Origin: Heliocybe sulcata | Taxonomy: Eukaryota > Basidiomycota > Agaricomycetes > Gloeophyllales > Gloeophyllaceae | Assembly (NCBI GenBank): GCA_004369045.1 | Contig: ML213506.1 | Coordinates: 1,486,732-1,550,731, forward strand | DNA: 64,000 nucleotides | Direction of reading: 5' to 3' | Shown here: piece by piece, positions 44,751-57,114 of the stretch | How positions within the stretch are numbered: the first letter of the stretch is position 1 | Layout: every line of letters begins with the position of its first letter | Translations under genes and position numbers: made by a program | The notes under the pieces: model-generated | What the model saw: the letters and a program-made list of their open reading frames with translations, nothing else | Told to the model about the DNA's origin: nothing | The model's database searches: none

Positions 44751-47311
44751 ATTTTAGAGATCCTTGTTCTCGTTCTCAACAATTTTACTCTAAATTTGCC
44801 TGCACTGCACCCACATTCATACACAATATCTCGCTCGCGCTTCCTGTAGATATATTATGACAACAGCATGGAAAACGATGCCATACCCGTTGAACCTGAA
44901 CGTCGTGCAACGAGGCACGCAGAACACACCTGCTGCGATGCCAGAGCATTGAGCCTTGTAATGGCCCGCGTGCATCGCCGAGGGGTGTTTGGCAGGTCGT
45001 CTACCTTCGGAGGAATCCTAGCACCACACGAGTCCACGATCTCTATCCGTTTCCCAGCCAGCCAGCCGCGCTGCAGTCATTGCCTGAAAAGAGAAACATT
45101 CGCAAGGACGTTCAGTTCTACTTTCAATTAGTCAACCGCGTCATCCCACGTTGTAGAGTGCTTACTAACCTACTTTTCATGCGCCAGAGAAGATTGTTGA
45201 GCGTCGACATGGGAAGGGATGTACGACCGACGTCATCGTCCTCGTAGTTGTATGGCATCGGCAACTGACATCTAGTTGGTACCACTGAGCGGCGTGTCTC
45301 CAGAAAATCAAATACATAGCTGAGCCAGCATCCCCGAGAGAATATTTTTGAACTTCCTGCGGGTTACGCAGTACTGAGGTTGGGTTATTCAGCCAGAGAT
45401 GGACCTCGGGAAGCACAGCAGCCAATACTCAACGTCCGCTGCTTGAACAGTCGAGACAGACACAACAACTATTAACAGTGACCAAGTTGCGTGAGTTTAT
45501 CCCAGCAACGGGTAGACAATGCGATGTGGACAGGGGCTCGGATAGCAAGTCTGGAGACACGGCCAGTCGCCGCAGCGCAGTCTCGGACCTCGGTAAGCCC
45601 CATTTCAGAAGTACAATTAGACGTCGCTGCAGTGTACAACCGGCCGTAGGGACAGAGCGAAATCTCAGAGCATCGCCCACCGTCGTTAAGCGGACGATCG
45701 ACAGATGTCTCAGTATTGGGGTCAGAGTTTCCGCATGGCAGCCAGTCCGGGCGTGGTCCAGGGATGTAATGATAGGATGCATCAAACGGAGGAAAAATAC
45801 ATGCACACAGCTCCCCGTGGTGGCCGTTGGCAGTTACAGAGGGATAGGTGACGAGCCATACAACATGGCAGCAATTAGAGAACCAGATTCAGTGGCGTAG
45901 GAGGGGATGCGTGCGAAAGCAGCTTGTGGGGCGATATCAACACCTAACCGAAATTGAGACAGAATGTTTGGGTAGCTAGTCCTGGACTTACGAGGCCTTG
46001 TCTCTCGAGACGAATGTCGCCTGCCTTCTCCACCCGGAGCGTTTGATTCGTTATTGCGGCCGACATATTCCGTGCGCCGGTCTATGTGTTCTACCGCCGC
46101 AATTCGGAAATATTGGCGTGAAAGACCCAGATGCTGTACCGAGATGGAGAACATACGTGAATATTCATATTCTGTCATTTCATTCTGAACAGTTTGTCGG
46201 AGCCATAGTCACCAGGCCTGACATGCCAGATAATAGGACGCCCAAGGGCAGGGATGAAATGAGTATATTCTTGAATAGCGGAGTCCAGGGGCAGCTCTCA
46301 AACATGTATGATCTCCACGAGGCCAGCCCAGGTAGCTTGCAGCCTGGACAGCTCATCGCAGCGGCGGGTCAAGAGCCCTCGGAGAGTTGATGTCTCTCCG
46401 AAGTCCCAACATGGACAGCGAAGCTCCGGTGTACCTGGGTGCTCCGAGATAGTGAGCGTCGGGACCATCCCCCATGCTAATATGCCCGTTATGAAATGAA
46501 CGCACGGTAAGACCAGCAGCTCTCCGAATATCTTGATAGGCACTTTGATGGTCGTACCTGTTGCCGTCGCGGGTATACTGGATACAGGGCTTTATTCCTG
46601 TACCGGAAACTTGTTTGTCCTGATGCGCCTGTGTGAGGCTCTCGTACTTTCGGAGAGCTACGCAGGGCTTCCACGGCATTGAATCGCATCTTGTCGTCTC
46701 GGCAGTGAGCAGCATCAGCCTACTCCAAGGCCGAGGTAATGGAGAAACAACAACTGAAGGACATTGGTGACCGCTGAGATCAGATCAGAGGGAAGCGGGA
46801 CTGGAAGAGAAGCGTGCACAATGCATAGCCACAGCCATCCGATGTTAATGCATAATGTCCGCATTCCACCACATCACGTCCAGATGGTCGCTGCCTCATA
46901 TGACTCAGAATCGCAGAATTGCTACATGTCGGCGCATCGTTTCTCGCTGTGGCCGTGATGCACCGTGCACGACAGCAAAATGATCCACAACATCCACTTG
47001 GGACCAACGGCCGCGGTGCTGTCTCGGAGGGTCAAGAATGTTATCCATCAGACTATGGCGGGTCGCAAGGGATCCGGTACAGCATCCTGTAGTACAGGAT
47101 TGGGCCACGGTCTCTCCTTGCCCTGATCGCCCTCCGTCGCTGAGTGCTAAGGCCTCTCAGTGTCTGTGGCGTCGACTGCGATTGTCCAGATCATGTCCGC
47201 CGACTGACCGTCCTTACACCTAACGCAGAGGTCCTTCACTGCCCTGCATCTCACCATGGTGCTCTCTGGGCGAAGACAGCAAAATGTAAGCTTTCGGAGG
47301 AACTGCAGCGG
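44751..47311. other. Gene-poor region, no feature recognised
   Basis: This stretch of about 2.6 kb on the left of the laccase contains only short ORFs in all frames, such as 45478-45900 (+), 45998-46390 (+) and 46353-46715 (-). Their products look compositionally random, and I found no in-phase splicing into a known protein. No clear repeat or RNA gene was seen. Confidence 0.4.
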
Positions 47312-47318
47312 TATAAAA
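47312..47318 (+). promoter_or_regulatory. TATA box of the laccase gene
   Basis: TATAAAA lies about 115 bp upstream of the ATG at 47429, a normal distance for a strongly regulated fungal gene. Confidence 0.6.
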
Positions 47319-47428
47319 TGTCAATCTAGTCTCAGACAAACCATAGAGTCATCGAGACACCTTTAGAGTCTCAACACATAGAACTACTCACTACCATTCA
47401 TTTCTAATCCTAAATTATCCTGTTCTTT

Positions 47429-50033
47429 ATGTCGCTCTCTTGTGCTTTTTTTACCTTCATTACTTTAGCATTCGTCTCTGGCGCACTGGGCATCACGTCA
47501 GTGGGCCCGAACACTAATCTTACCATCTCCAATGTCCAACTTGCTCCTGATGGATACACTCGGTCGTGAGTTCCATTCCTTCTTTTCCTACCCCTGCTCA
47601 ACTATAAACTTGATATGTAGCACTGTTGTCGCTGGAGGAACATTCCCTGGTCCTATTATCAAGGCAAACAAGGTACAGTCCAACTGCTTTGATCCACTCA
47701 AAATACAATGCCAAGCGACAATTAGGGAGATAACTTCCAGATCAATGTCGAGGACCATCTGACCGACAATACAATGCTGACCAGCACCACGGTTGTAGGT
47801 GTCTCTGCTTCCCGGTCATGCAACAGCTCTTACTCTCCATTCAGCATTGGCATGGGCTATTCCAGAATGGTGCTAATTGGGCCGATGGAACTTCCATGGT
47901 CACGCAATGCCCTATAAACCCGGGGAACTCATTTCTGTACAACTTCGATGTGCCAGATCAGGCGGGTACGTACTGGTATCACTCCCACGATGGCACACAA
48001 TACTGCGATGGTCTGCGGGGACCGATCGTTATATATGACCCCAATGATCCGTTCAAGAACATGTACGATGTGGACGATGGTTAGTTTAAGCTTTCATATG
48101 CTTGACAGGGAAAGACACGCACACTCATGAATCTCTCCCTGACAGAAACAACCGTTATAACCCTTGCCGACTGGTACCATACTCCGTCTACGCAAGCTGG
48201 ACCTTTCCCGTATGTCGCATCCTCAATTGTTTGTTTATTATGGTTACTCACGGATGCATCACCTAGTGTCTCCGACTCGGTTCTTATTAACGGGCAAGGC
48301 CGCTCTATTCAGTACCCAAATAACAATCTGTCCGTTGTAAACGTGGAGTCTGGCAAGCGGTACGCTTCTGTTCATCCCCACATATCTTCGATGAGGATTG
48401 AACCGTTTGTCACTCAGCTACCGCTTCCGTCTGATATCTATGTCGTGTGATCCAACGTTCACCTTCTCCATCGACGGACACAACATGACCATCATCGAAG
48501 TCGACGGAGTTAACCACGAGCCGCTCACTGTCGACTCGATCCAGATTCTTGCCGGTCAACGGTATTCATTCATCGTAAGCTGAGTATGCTGTCCGTCTTT
48601 GTGCTACGGAACTCAACCAGTAAGCAGCTCGAAGCCAACGAGAAGGCCGATAACTACTGTGAGTGACCACGATACCCCATGTCGCAAGGTATATACTGAT
48701 TCCTGCACCCTCAGGGATCCGATCGCTTCCCACTAGCGGCGCGACTTCGGGCAAGAACTCCGGCGGTTACAATGCCGCCATCTTGCGCTATACGGGTGCC
48801 ACTAACTCCGAGCCGACTACGCAGCCCACCACAAGCATCGCGCCTCTGCAGGAGATTAACCTCCACGTGCGGGCTCCGTTTCCCCCAACTCTCGTGTGTT
48901 CCTGTCTCTGACGACTTTTGTTCTGTTATAGCCCTTGGATAAGACTGCGGTCGTAAGTACACTATCTCGTGAATCAATGTCAGCACCATTGATTTGCCAT
49001 GCAGCCTGGAGGAGCATGCGCTGGTTGCGGCGTCTATGCACTGAACATGGACATTAGCTTTGTAAGCCTCACGTCGCCTAATTCCAGCACATCATTTCCG
49101 ACCGGTTCCCTAGGCGAACGGGGCCCAGTTCACCATGAACGATGTTAGCTACACGAACCCTCCTATGCCTGTTTTGCTACAGATCATGAGCGGAGCGAAG
49201 ACCGCCCAGGAGCTTATGCCCAAGGGTAGTGTTTACACTCTCCCAAGTGCGTATATTTACCTGGCTCTGTGCATGCCTGTCTTGATTAGTGACTTGATCA
49301 TCAGAGAACCAAGTGATTGAGTTATCTTTCCCAATGGATTCTTCAACGTCTGCAGGTGCTCCTGTGAGCAAGCTTTGCCATGTTATTCACTTCTCCAGAT
49401 ACTTATCTTCTATTTCTTCCTCAGCATCCCATCCACTTGCATGGAGTGAGGATTCTACTCGCATATCTTGCCGTGGAGATTATTCATGCTTCATACCCCT
49501 AGCATAACTTCTGGGTCGTCAGGAGTGCAGGCCAAACCGAGCCCAACTATGACAATCCTGTTAAGCGCGATGTTGTCAGCCTCGGAGGTAACGATCCCAA
49601 CGGCGACAATGTTACGATTCGGTTTGTCACCGACAATTCCGGCCCGTGGTTCTTGCACTGGTATGTCCCGGTTTACCTGGTGTTTCTCATTTATCTGAAC
49701 CAACAATGGTTTCAGCCACATTGACTGGCACTTGCAAGCGTAAGTCTGGATGTCCTCAACTTCGAGCTCATCATGACTTTGTGTTCTAGTGGATTTGCAG
49801 TTGTTATGGCGGAGGACCCTGATGGGACGGTGGCCGCACAAGGGAATATCCCTAGTAAGCCTCCTGAGAAAGTTCTGTGATGAATCAGACTGAGATTGCT
49901 TGCCGCAGCTGCTTGGGATCAACTCTGTCCTGAGAGCATCAATAACGGTACCGCTCCAATCACCAACAACAAGATGCGCAGGGTTCGCCATGCCCACGCC
50001 CGCCATCTCCATCATGGGTCTCACAGCTTCTAA
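47429..50033 (+). CDS. Laccase (multicopper oxidase), secreted, many introns
   Basis: The start [20 protein letters not shown] is a signal peptide. All four copper motifs are present when exons are joined: [15 protein letters not shown] (L1), [19 protein letters not shown] (L2), HPIHLHG + HNFWVV (L3, the first seven residues on a 21-nt exon at 49425-49445), and WFLHC + HIDWHLQA + GFAVVMAE (L4). The residue ten after the L4 cysteine is Phe, typical of high-redox white-rot laccases. Other family blocks include [25 protein letters not shown] and [13 protein letters not shown]. The last exon gives [20 protein letters not shown] and ends with TAA 50031-50033. More than ten short introns occur. The enzyme oxidises phenols with reduction of oxygen to water outside the cell, in lignin turnover or pigment formation. 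Confidence 0.95.
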
Positions 50034-50718
50034 GTATTGTGCTCTATATTTTACTTATCTCCGGGGACAAACCATACGGCCCTTACCCGATTTCTCACTA
50101 CCCACTCGCTGTGATTTGTATTCCTGCGGTCACTGCCGACTACAATCCTTTGTGCTATTTATCTCGAGGCAGCTCCGCCCTCGGACCAAGGACTTGCTGT
50201 ATATGTTCTATCACTGTAGGTGTACCGTAAAGGCTGGGCCGTAGACCGCTTCCTGCCGTATTTATCCTGACAATATTTGGTTTGTAATGCAATCATAGAA
50301 ATAATATTCATCACCGCAGGTCGGTCACAGCATGAAACAGTAATACGCCATTGAGACTTGGTGTACTTTGTATTCTTGTATTAACCTGAGCTACTGACGC
50401 GCCGACAATCGTATGAGTCAGTCCAGCGATGCCACTGTGGCAAGCGACGCGTCAATAGGAACAAATAACGCGTCCCCCAAATTGGGTATGGCTGCTAGCC
50501 GAATCGCTGGAACAGCGTTCTTTACGGTAATATCTTCATGCTATCTCGTATTACCTCTCGAGAAAGGCGCACATCTATAGCATTACTCAGTCCTGAAGTT
50601 ACTGTCGTACTGTTTCGACCCTGGCACCTGCGTCTTGCAACATAGCTGCCATGCTAATCCCCTTCAACACATTACACTACTGCGCCTCTACCGGGTACGT
50701 CCAGAAAATACACTGTCC
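50034..50718. other. Intergenic between convergent laccase and GNAT genes
   Basis: It contains the 41-bp dispersed repeat described at 50446-50486. No other feature was recognised. Confidence 0.5.
50446..50486 (-). repeat. 41-bp dispersed repeat, copy A
   Basis: Its reverse complement matches 63023-63063 at 37 of 41 positions. Both copies carry two ACGCGT boxes and begin with CCCAATTTGGG. Confidence 0.75.
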
Positions 50719-51492
50719 TCAGCCAGATGGTCGCTTCCTGTCCATCAGTCTTATAGCTGCATCTTTTGTACCTCCCTCCCAGTCATCCCAGCACATAGCA
50801 TACATCGCACTCCCTCTGCCCGGCAGCTCACCCTCTCTAGCCAGCACAGCACCTTCCTTTCCCTCCGGCACAACCCATGTCCACTTCATGGACCCCTCTC
50901 TGACAAACTGGAACTTCTCAGCAACTCGGGCAGACGCCGCGTTCGCAGGATGCGCGGACCACTGCAAACGCCTGATGCCTAATCCTGGTCTCTCTGCTGA
51001 AGGCGACGCGAAGCAATACTGCAAGATGATGCCGACCATGTTCGTTGTGACATGAGTGCGCTGGAAGGGCGGGAGGATGGTCACGGCCCCGATCTCTGTA
51101 GTCAGGTGCAGAGCCGAGGACCGGATAAGGGCGACCATCCCTGCTATACCGCCTCCCTCGCTTGCGAGATAGGTTGGATCATCACTTTTCCTCGTCTTAT
51201 CAATGATGACAAGGGTGAGCCATGTCGGATCGAGACGCCAGGTTTCCAGCTTCGCGAGGAGGTCGTCGATGGTCAAGAAATCCCATGGTAGGAAGCGATA
51301 GAGCTCCGGGTGGTCCTTGGAATGTTTCCAATATGCCTCAGCGTGCTTGGCCGGCACGAAGGGTGTGACCTTGACCTTGTCATTTTCGAGATATTTGGGA
51401 TCGATGTCAAAGACAAAGTTAATGTCGTATGGATCAGGACCCCATGTCGGACCGGGCGCAGGGGAAGGCTTGTACAGGTTCACGTACGCCAT
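50719..51492 (-). CDS. GNAT-family N-acetyltransferase, 257 aa, intronless
   Basis: Start is ATG 51492 (MAYVNLYKPSPAPGPTWGPD); the in-frame TTG at 51540 was ignored. The first part, KVKVTPFVPAKHAEAYWKHS, leads into a RimJ-type acetyltransferase fold: GGGIAGMVALIRSSALHLTT, EIGAVTILPPFQRTHVTTNM (the acetyl-CoA loop region), RRLQWSAHPANAASARVAEK, then FQFVREGSMKWTWVVPEGK. This layout matches the RimJ/RimL-like group that is abundant in basidiomycetes. The substrate cannot be told. It is a single exon of ordinary length. Confidence 0.83.
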   Translation of the reverse strand: MAYVNLYKPSPAPGPTWGPDPYDINFVFDIDPKYLENDKVKVTPFVPAKHAEAYWKHSKDHPELYRFLPWDFLTIDDLLAKLETWRLDPTWLTLVIIDKTRKSDDPTYLASEGGGIAGMVALIRSSALHLTTEIGAVTILPPFQRTHVTTNMVGIILQYCFASPSAERPGLGIRRLQWSAHPANAASARVAEKFQFVREGSMKWTWVVPEGKEGAVLAREGELPGRGSAMYAMCWDDWEGGTKDAAIRLMDRKRPSG

Positions 51493-51923
51493 GGTGCAAC
51501 GGTTGATGCGATTGCCGACAAGCTGAACCCTTTGAACCAAGGATGCATCGATGAAGTCGAGTCATTTCCGGGCGCAGGGTCTATCGGACCGTCGGAGAGC
51601 GGGCATCCGGTTAAGTCGACGCATGCAGATGCAAAGCCGATTTCACATCGGTTAGATGTGCAAGGAACGAATCACGGTTACTTACGCGGGCCTCTAGATA
51701 GGTACGGATCCGAATTCAGTCGGAATATCGAAACGAATACGCAATACATAACATACACGATCCTAATGCAAGACATCCGATCCAATAACTTGAATTGCCC
51801 GTACAGCTACAGCCGAAGGACATGCATGTCCTCAATACACGAAAGCAAGTGCACCAGTGCTACAAAAATTACTCCAAGATACATGCACACCAGATCCATT
51901 TCCGATTTCCAGCAGATCGCTCC
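51493..51923. other. Intergenic between GNAT and GABA transaminase
   Basis: This is the promoter of the GNAT gene and the 3' flank of the aminotransferase, both on the minus strand. Nothing specific was seen. Confidence 0.5.
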
Positions 51924-53951
51924 TTACCCCTCCCTGACGACCTCCTTCACGGCCTCATTGAAGATCTGGCACCCCTTGGCCAGGTCCTCCTTGGAAATAT
52001 TAAGAGGCGGAATGAACCGGATAACCTCGTACACCGAAGTAGTCAGGATAAAGAGGCCCTTCTCCTGGCAGCGCTTCGCGACTCTCTTCGCAAGGTTCGC
52101 CGGTGCTGAGGGGTCAAGGAAGGGGTCATTGGGGTGGCCGGTGGGAGAGGCAAACTCGACGGCAACCATGAGCCCCTTGCCGCGAACGTCCAAGACCTTT
52201 GAGCTGACTTCGGAATCCTTCTGCAGCTCTGCGAGGGAGGCGAACAGTTCCTTCGACCTTGAGATATCATAAGATTCGATATGAGATGGGCATAAGGCTG
52301 GGGTATGGCACATCTTACCGTGCGGCAACGTTATCCTGGATGTTCTCTTCTTTCATGGCATCCGCTACAGCGACACCTGCGGCGCATGCGACTGCATTAC
52401 CAGCGTAGGTTCCTCCCTGGACCAAACGTATGAGCCTTCGTGCCGCTTCAGTGCAAAAGGCACGGTCCTCACCATCGAACCAGGGGAGAGCTTATCCGTG
52501 ATCTCCTTCCTCGAGACGATCCCGCTGAGGGGGAAGCCATTCGCCAAACCCTGATGCGCGGAATCAGTATACCAGCCTCCCAGTGACACGAGTCCCGACC
52601 TTCGCTATGACCATGATGTCGGGCCTAACCCCGCTGTACTCCACTGCAAAGAACTTGCCGCTCCTCAAGAAACCACTCTGCACCTCATCGATGATCAACA
52701 AAATGCCGTGTTTGTCGCAGACCTCTCTGAGGCCCTTCAGGTACTCGGGAGGCGCGGGCACGTACCCGCCCTCACCGATGATGGGCTCAATGAGGATAGC
52801 GGCAACATCTTTCGGGTTGGTCTGTTGCGTGAGGACGAGGTCGAGCTGGTATAGGGAAAGCTTGGAAAGCTCCTCCGGACTGGTGGAAGGGGGCAGGCCG
52901 TGCTGGTGCCAGAAGGGAAAGGCGACTGGGAAGACACCCGGCTAGAGCGCAGAGTGATATGAGTATGACATTGTGAGATTGCGGTGGAAGTTCCGAATGG
53001 AAGCTGACCATAAGTGGATGACATCCTTCACTGTATATCGTCTTGCTACGGGTAACGGCCATAGCGCCGAACGTCCTTCCGTGGTAACCGCCTACGACAA
53101 ACCGATATCAGCATTCAACCGATGTTATCACGCGCTCGCTGGTTAGATGCGAACTCACCTTGCATAGTGATGATGTTCTGACGGCCGGTGTACCACCGCG
53201 CCATCTTGATTGCCCCTTCGACTGCCTCGGATCCCGAGTTCCAGAGGAAGAAAGAGTCGAGTGAGGGATCCGGCATTAAGGGGAGGAGTTTTTCAACGAG
53301 CCTGAGGTATGGCTCGTTGAAGGCGATGCTGCACTAAAATGAACCGGCCTCATTCGACCGCACTGTGCAATGCAGCATAATAACATACCTGGCCGTGGAC
53401 GAGGTTCATACATTGTTCCGCCGCTGCCTTGCTGACCTTCGGATGGCAGTGACCTGGTAGACGAGGGAGATTAGACTCAATATGACTGCGATATGGCAAC
53501 AGCTTACCGAGATTGGTGACACCGATGCCGGTCGTGAAATCAAGCATCCGGCGCCCGTCATCCAATTCGACCCAGGAGCCCTCTCCTTTGGTGAAGACAG
53601 CTTCAGTCAAACGGCCTAAACCCTTTGTGACATGTTTCTGTCCGAACTGTGCCAAAGCAGAGACTGAGCGCTTTTGGCCGGGAGAGGTGATGATTGCTTT
53701 GGGTCTCGCAGACGAGGATGTCGAGAGGCCCCGCCGGCTCGGGACGCCCCTCACTACGTTCCCTGGCTCACCTCTACATTCCGAATCACCATCAGCAAAG
53801 CCCCCAATGGTCAAGTCAGCAATGATGCAACCCAGAAGTCTTCGAGTTAATTAAAGACGTACCCTACCGCTCCAGCCTGTGAGATAAGGCTTTTCGCCGC
53901 CGTCTGGGGCAGCGTTGCCGGGTGCAAGGACTTGGATACTCTAGCCAACAT
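51924..53951 (-). CDS. 4-aminobutyrate aminotransferase (GABA transaminase), mitochondrial
   Basis: Exon 1 starts at ATG 53951 and encodes a presequence ([20 protein letters not shown]). A GTACGT...TGTAG intron then joins it in phase to [20 protein letters not shown]. The body is a class III PLP aminotransferase: [14 protein letters not shown] + [95 protein letters not shown] (PLP-binding Asp in IIDEVQ), and VIAK + [10 protein letters not shown] with the Schiff-base lysine at the exon edge. The end is [13 protein letters not shown] and TAA at 51924-51926. It moves the amino group of GABA to 2-oxoglutarate in the GABA shunt (Saccharomyces UGA1 type). A related omega-aminotransferase substrate cannot be excluded. 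At least seven introns. Confidence 0.9.
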
Positions 53952-54859
53952 GGTGGTAGGAAGTAAAGAGGCTGGAGGGCAAAGTGCAAGTGGCCGGACG
54001 GCCCATGGCAATGGAGGAGAGTGGCCGAAGCATAGCCGATGGCAGGGGTTCCGTGACGCGCAAACCTTCTTCCCAGATTCGCGGACTCAATTACAGCCAA
54101 ACGATCTCGAATCTATTTACGGATCTCATCTCTCTCTCTCTATCCTTGACTCGAGCCACTTGCCTGGTTATGTTTCAACAGCACTGGATTTCCTATGTTT
54201 TTGTGGATATATCTTCCGTTTCAAATGCCTGGAATGCCGAGATAACAGGTCCAGTCTACGCTTCACCCAGCCGAGACCTGCAACTTCTAAGCGCTCTAGC
54301 CTACGCAAGCATTGGCCTGCTGACCTCGTTCGACGCCCGCCGGATTTTGCAAAGGCCCTCCCGTGTGTAAGATGTCGTAAAAGCGCAGCCAAGATATTAA
54401 AGGACCCGTATTTCTCTGCGACGCCTTACAGAACGCCTCTCAGCACTTTGTTCATAGAGCGCAAGCGAGCGTTCAGCGCACGCCACGCGGTACGCTTAGC
54501 TCTCGGCTATCGTTGGAAGCACCTTTGCACTCGCTTCGAGCTAGCCGAGCGTTCTGTCGGATGCGACGGCATTGCATGGATTTCAATCGTGACCGATGTC
54601 CCGAAGGACTATCGTGTCGGACCGGTCGGACCTCAAGCCTTGCAAAACGTTGCGGGCGGCTGCAGATATCTCAACGAGTTCTCTCAGTCTGGGGTCCATC
54701 CTGCTCAGTGCATCTTGACCGAGGTCTTCCTTTCAAGAGCATGGGATTGCAATCAATAGGGCACGGTATTTGGCCTCGCAACGGCGTATGTTCAAGTGGG
54801 GTCGCGCAGCATCAGCAATGGCGTTATGGAATACACGAAGGTCAGCAATACTGGCTCTA

Positions 54860-55378
54860 CGTGATGATGTTACGGAACGCACCGGGATCTGGTAGAGCAG
54901 CACAGCCTTCCTGTCTCCTATGGCGTAACTCTCGCACCCAATCCTCCAGCTCATATCTCTGCCCGGCTGGTGCGCTCTATACTTGACGTCTTCGTACAGC
55001 ACATCGATGCTGCTACGAACTGCATTGAGATCTGGTAAAGCAGCACACTCTTTGTGTGTCTCGGGGCGTCACTTTCCTACCAACTCTCCAGCCCATATCT
55101 GCCCGGCTGGCGCATTCTATACTCAACAAATTCGAAGCTGAATGGAAGGCTTAGCTCCTGGTTCCATTGCTACACCTCAAGGATGGTCCCGTTCTCCCTC
55201 CTCGCACGTCTTCGTTTCGACCTCAACGTACAGCGCAGCGCTATAGATCCTATCAGCGGCGGAAAGGATTCCCTAGCTCTCTGGATCCTAAAGCTTACTC
55301 GGGAAAAGAGACGTTCGAACAGAAGAAGGAAGTTCAGCTCGCCCTCCAAAGGTTGTAATAGCGCAGCTCTCTCACAAT
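54860..55378 (+). pseudogene. Decayed, partly duplicated coding relic of unknown family
   Basis: Two related segments, about 54860-55000 and 55002-55142, lie 142 bp apart. Conceptual products share the core HISARLVRSILDVF and PISARLAHSILNKFEAEW. The second copy continues into a protein-like stretch (LHLKDGPVLPPRTSSFRP; YRSYQRRKGFPSSLDPKAY; FEQKKEVQLALQRL). The reading frame is not intact. I do not recognise the family; it could come from a host gene or a mobile element. Confidence 0.45.
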
Positions 55379-56619
55379 AACTGGAGCGGCTCAGGTGGAG
55401 ACAGAGCAAGACGCCGTTGACGACTGGCGACGGACATCCCGTCGACCGCTTTATTTCCACTGCAATTCACGAGCGGGAACTCACATTGCCAGGTAGGATG
55501 ACGCCCACCCCAATCGCTACTCCACTGGCGAGTGCTTCCACATGCCAGGAAGCCCGCACATACGAAACGAGGCAGATTCCGCAGGCGGCTTGACCATACA
55601 ACTTGGTGATTGGAGACCGTCCAGCGTCCACCAGCGTCCGCTAGATGCCGACCACCCTTGCGATCCTCTCTTTCTCGCTATGGGTTAGCACGAGCCACCT
55701 CTAGAGTCTAAACCCGACAGAAAATCAGGGCCTGTTAACTTCACGTAAGTCAGAGGGTGCTGCCGCTTCAGTTATGGGGAGATGAGTCAACGTAAATGAA
55801 CGACATGTATATGTGAGACGGGTTGAATTTTGGGTAATCCCATTCCGCTACTCACTGCGGTGTAAGATAATGATAATGAGCGGAGTTACGTAAGCAACAT
55901 TCAAAGCCCGAACGTGGCGTCGTCTGTGGCTGCAGTATGAAATGCTCTTAGTGGTTGATTCCTGGTGACAGAGATCCCTCAAGCTCATTAAGAATAGGAG
56001 ATTAATAATGATATTATAGCAGTAAATATAGTTGGCAAGTAAATGTGAGTGCTGTACCTCTAGAGCTCTATAGGATGGCCGGGACCTGTATCAGCATTTG
56101 GATACAAGAACCACATATATATTCAAACCTCTCTAAAGAAGCGTTCTCCGTACTTTTAGGCTCAAACTTAAGCTATATCAGATGGCAAACAGCACTTGTC
56201 AGTAGATTGCCTAAGCCTTCTCCCTGCTTGGTGACACCCAGAGGTCGGAGATTAAATCGGACGCTCGACGGCAAAATCCCGGACATGTGGCGGGAGATAG
56301 AAATGCAGCCTTGTAGCGGACCCGGCTGTATTACATGCTACGTATGTACCTATAAATCTTCTAAAATGCAGTTCATTAGATGCTGCCAATTTTGATGCCA
56401 CTTGATGCTGAGCGTATCTCTGCAGCAGAGCGCTCGGATAATGAGCGGGGTTCAAACTCGGCCAGATACTGAGCGGGGTTTGAATTGAGCCACCACATGA
56501 AATATCCGGCCATCGGCCGGGAAGAAAAATCGAATAAATTACCGGATGGTACATAGTGCATCATACAGTTGCTAGACTTCAGATTGGATTGACAAAAGGG
56601 CTCTTAGAGCCAATCCCGA

Positions 56620-56666
56620 TCTTTCTTTTCCTTTTTCTTTTTCTTTTTCTTTTCTTTTCTTTTTTC
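56620..56666 (+). repeat. Pyrimidine tract (CTTTTT-type microsatellite)
   Basis: Near-pure C/T sequence runs for 47 bases, about 450 bp upstream of the RING-finger gene. Such tracts are common in fungal promoters. Confidence 0.8.
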
Positions 56667-57114
56667 ACATCTTAGTCATTATCGTGCCTTCCGTCGTGAC
56701 AGATCACTGGACGTTGAACGCCAAGATGAGGAGACGAGCTGCGAAGTTCGACATTTCGCGTGCCCCATGCAGGGACGGTTCTTCCATCCACCTCCGCCAA
56801 GTCGACGTTAGAAAATACCTTCTCTCGATATGTTATGCCCTTGCGCCTCCGTCCTCAATAGCCCGGGTTAATGAAATCGACAATTGCATTTTTCTATTTC
56901 CGGCGGCCGGACTCGTGCTGAGTGGCCCGCGCCTGCGCAGCCCCGCCTGCCATTGTCTCGACTCTCGACTCAACGCTCTGGACGGCATGAGCTTATTCTG
57001 ACGGTGCACACCAAGCACCAGACTTGTCTCACCTCGCTCGAATCTGTTGCACCTCGCTCTCGGTTTCCTGTTCTTGTTTTCGAATCTCTTAGGCGCTCGT
57101 AACGTTCCGTGGCC

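Larger units (their letters stand above)
53952..57114. other. Long gene-poor region
   Basis: This is about 3.2 kb. The only features supported are the decayed duplicated relic at 54860-55378 and a pyrimidine tract at 56620-56666. The long plus-strand frame 53932-54759 begins inside the GABA transaminase presequence on the other strand and has no domain, so it is not called. Confidence 0.45.

Noticed and set aside
53932-54759. 275-codon plus-strand frame
   Set aside because: It begins antisense to the GABA transaminase presequence and shows no domain or coding pattern.
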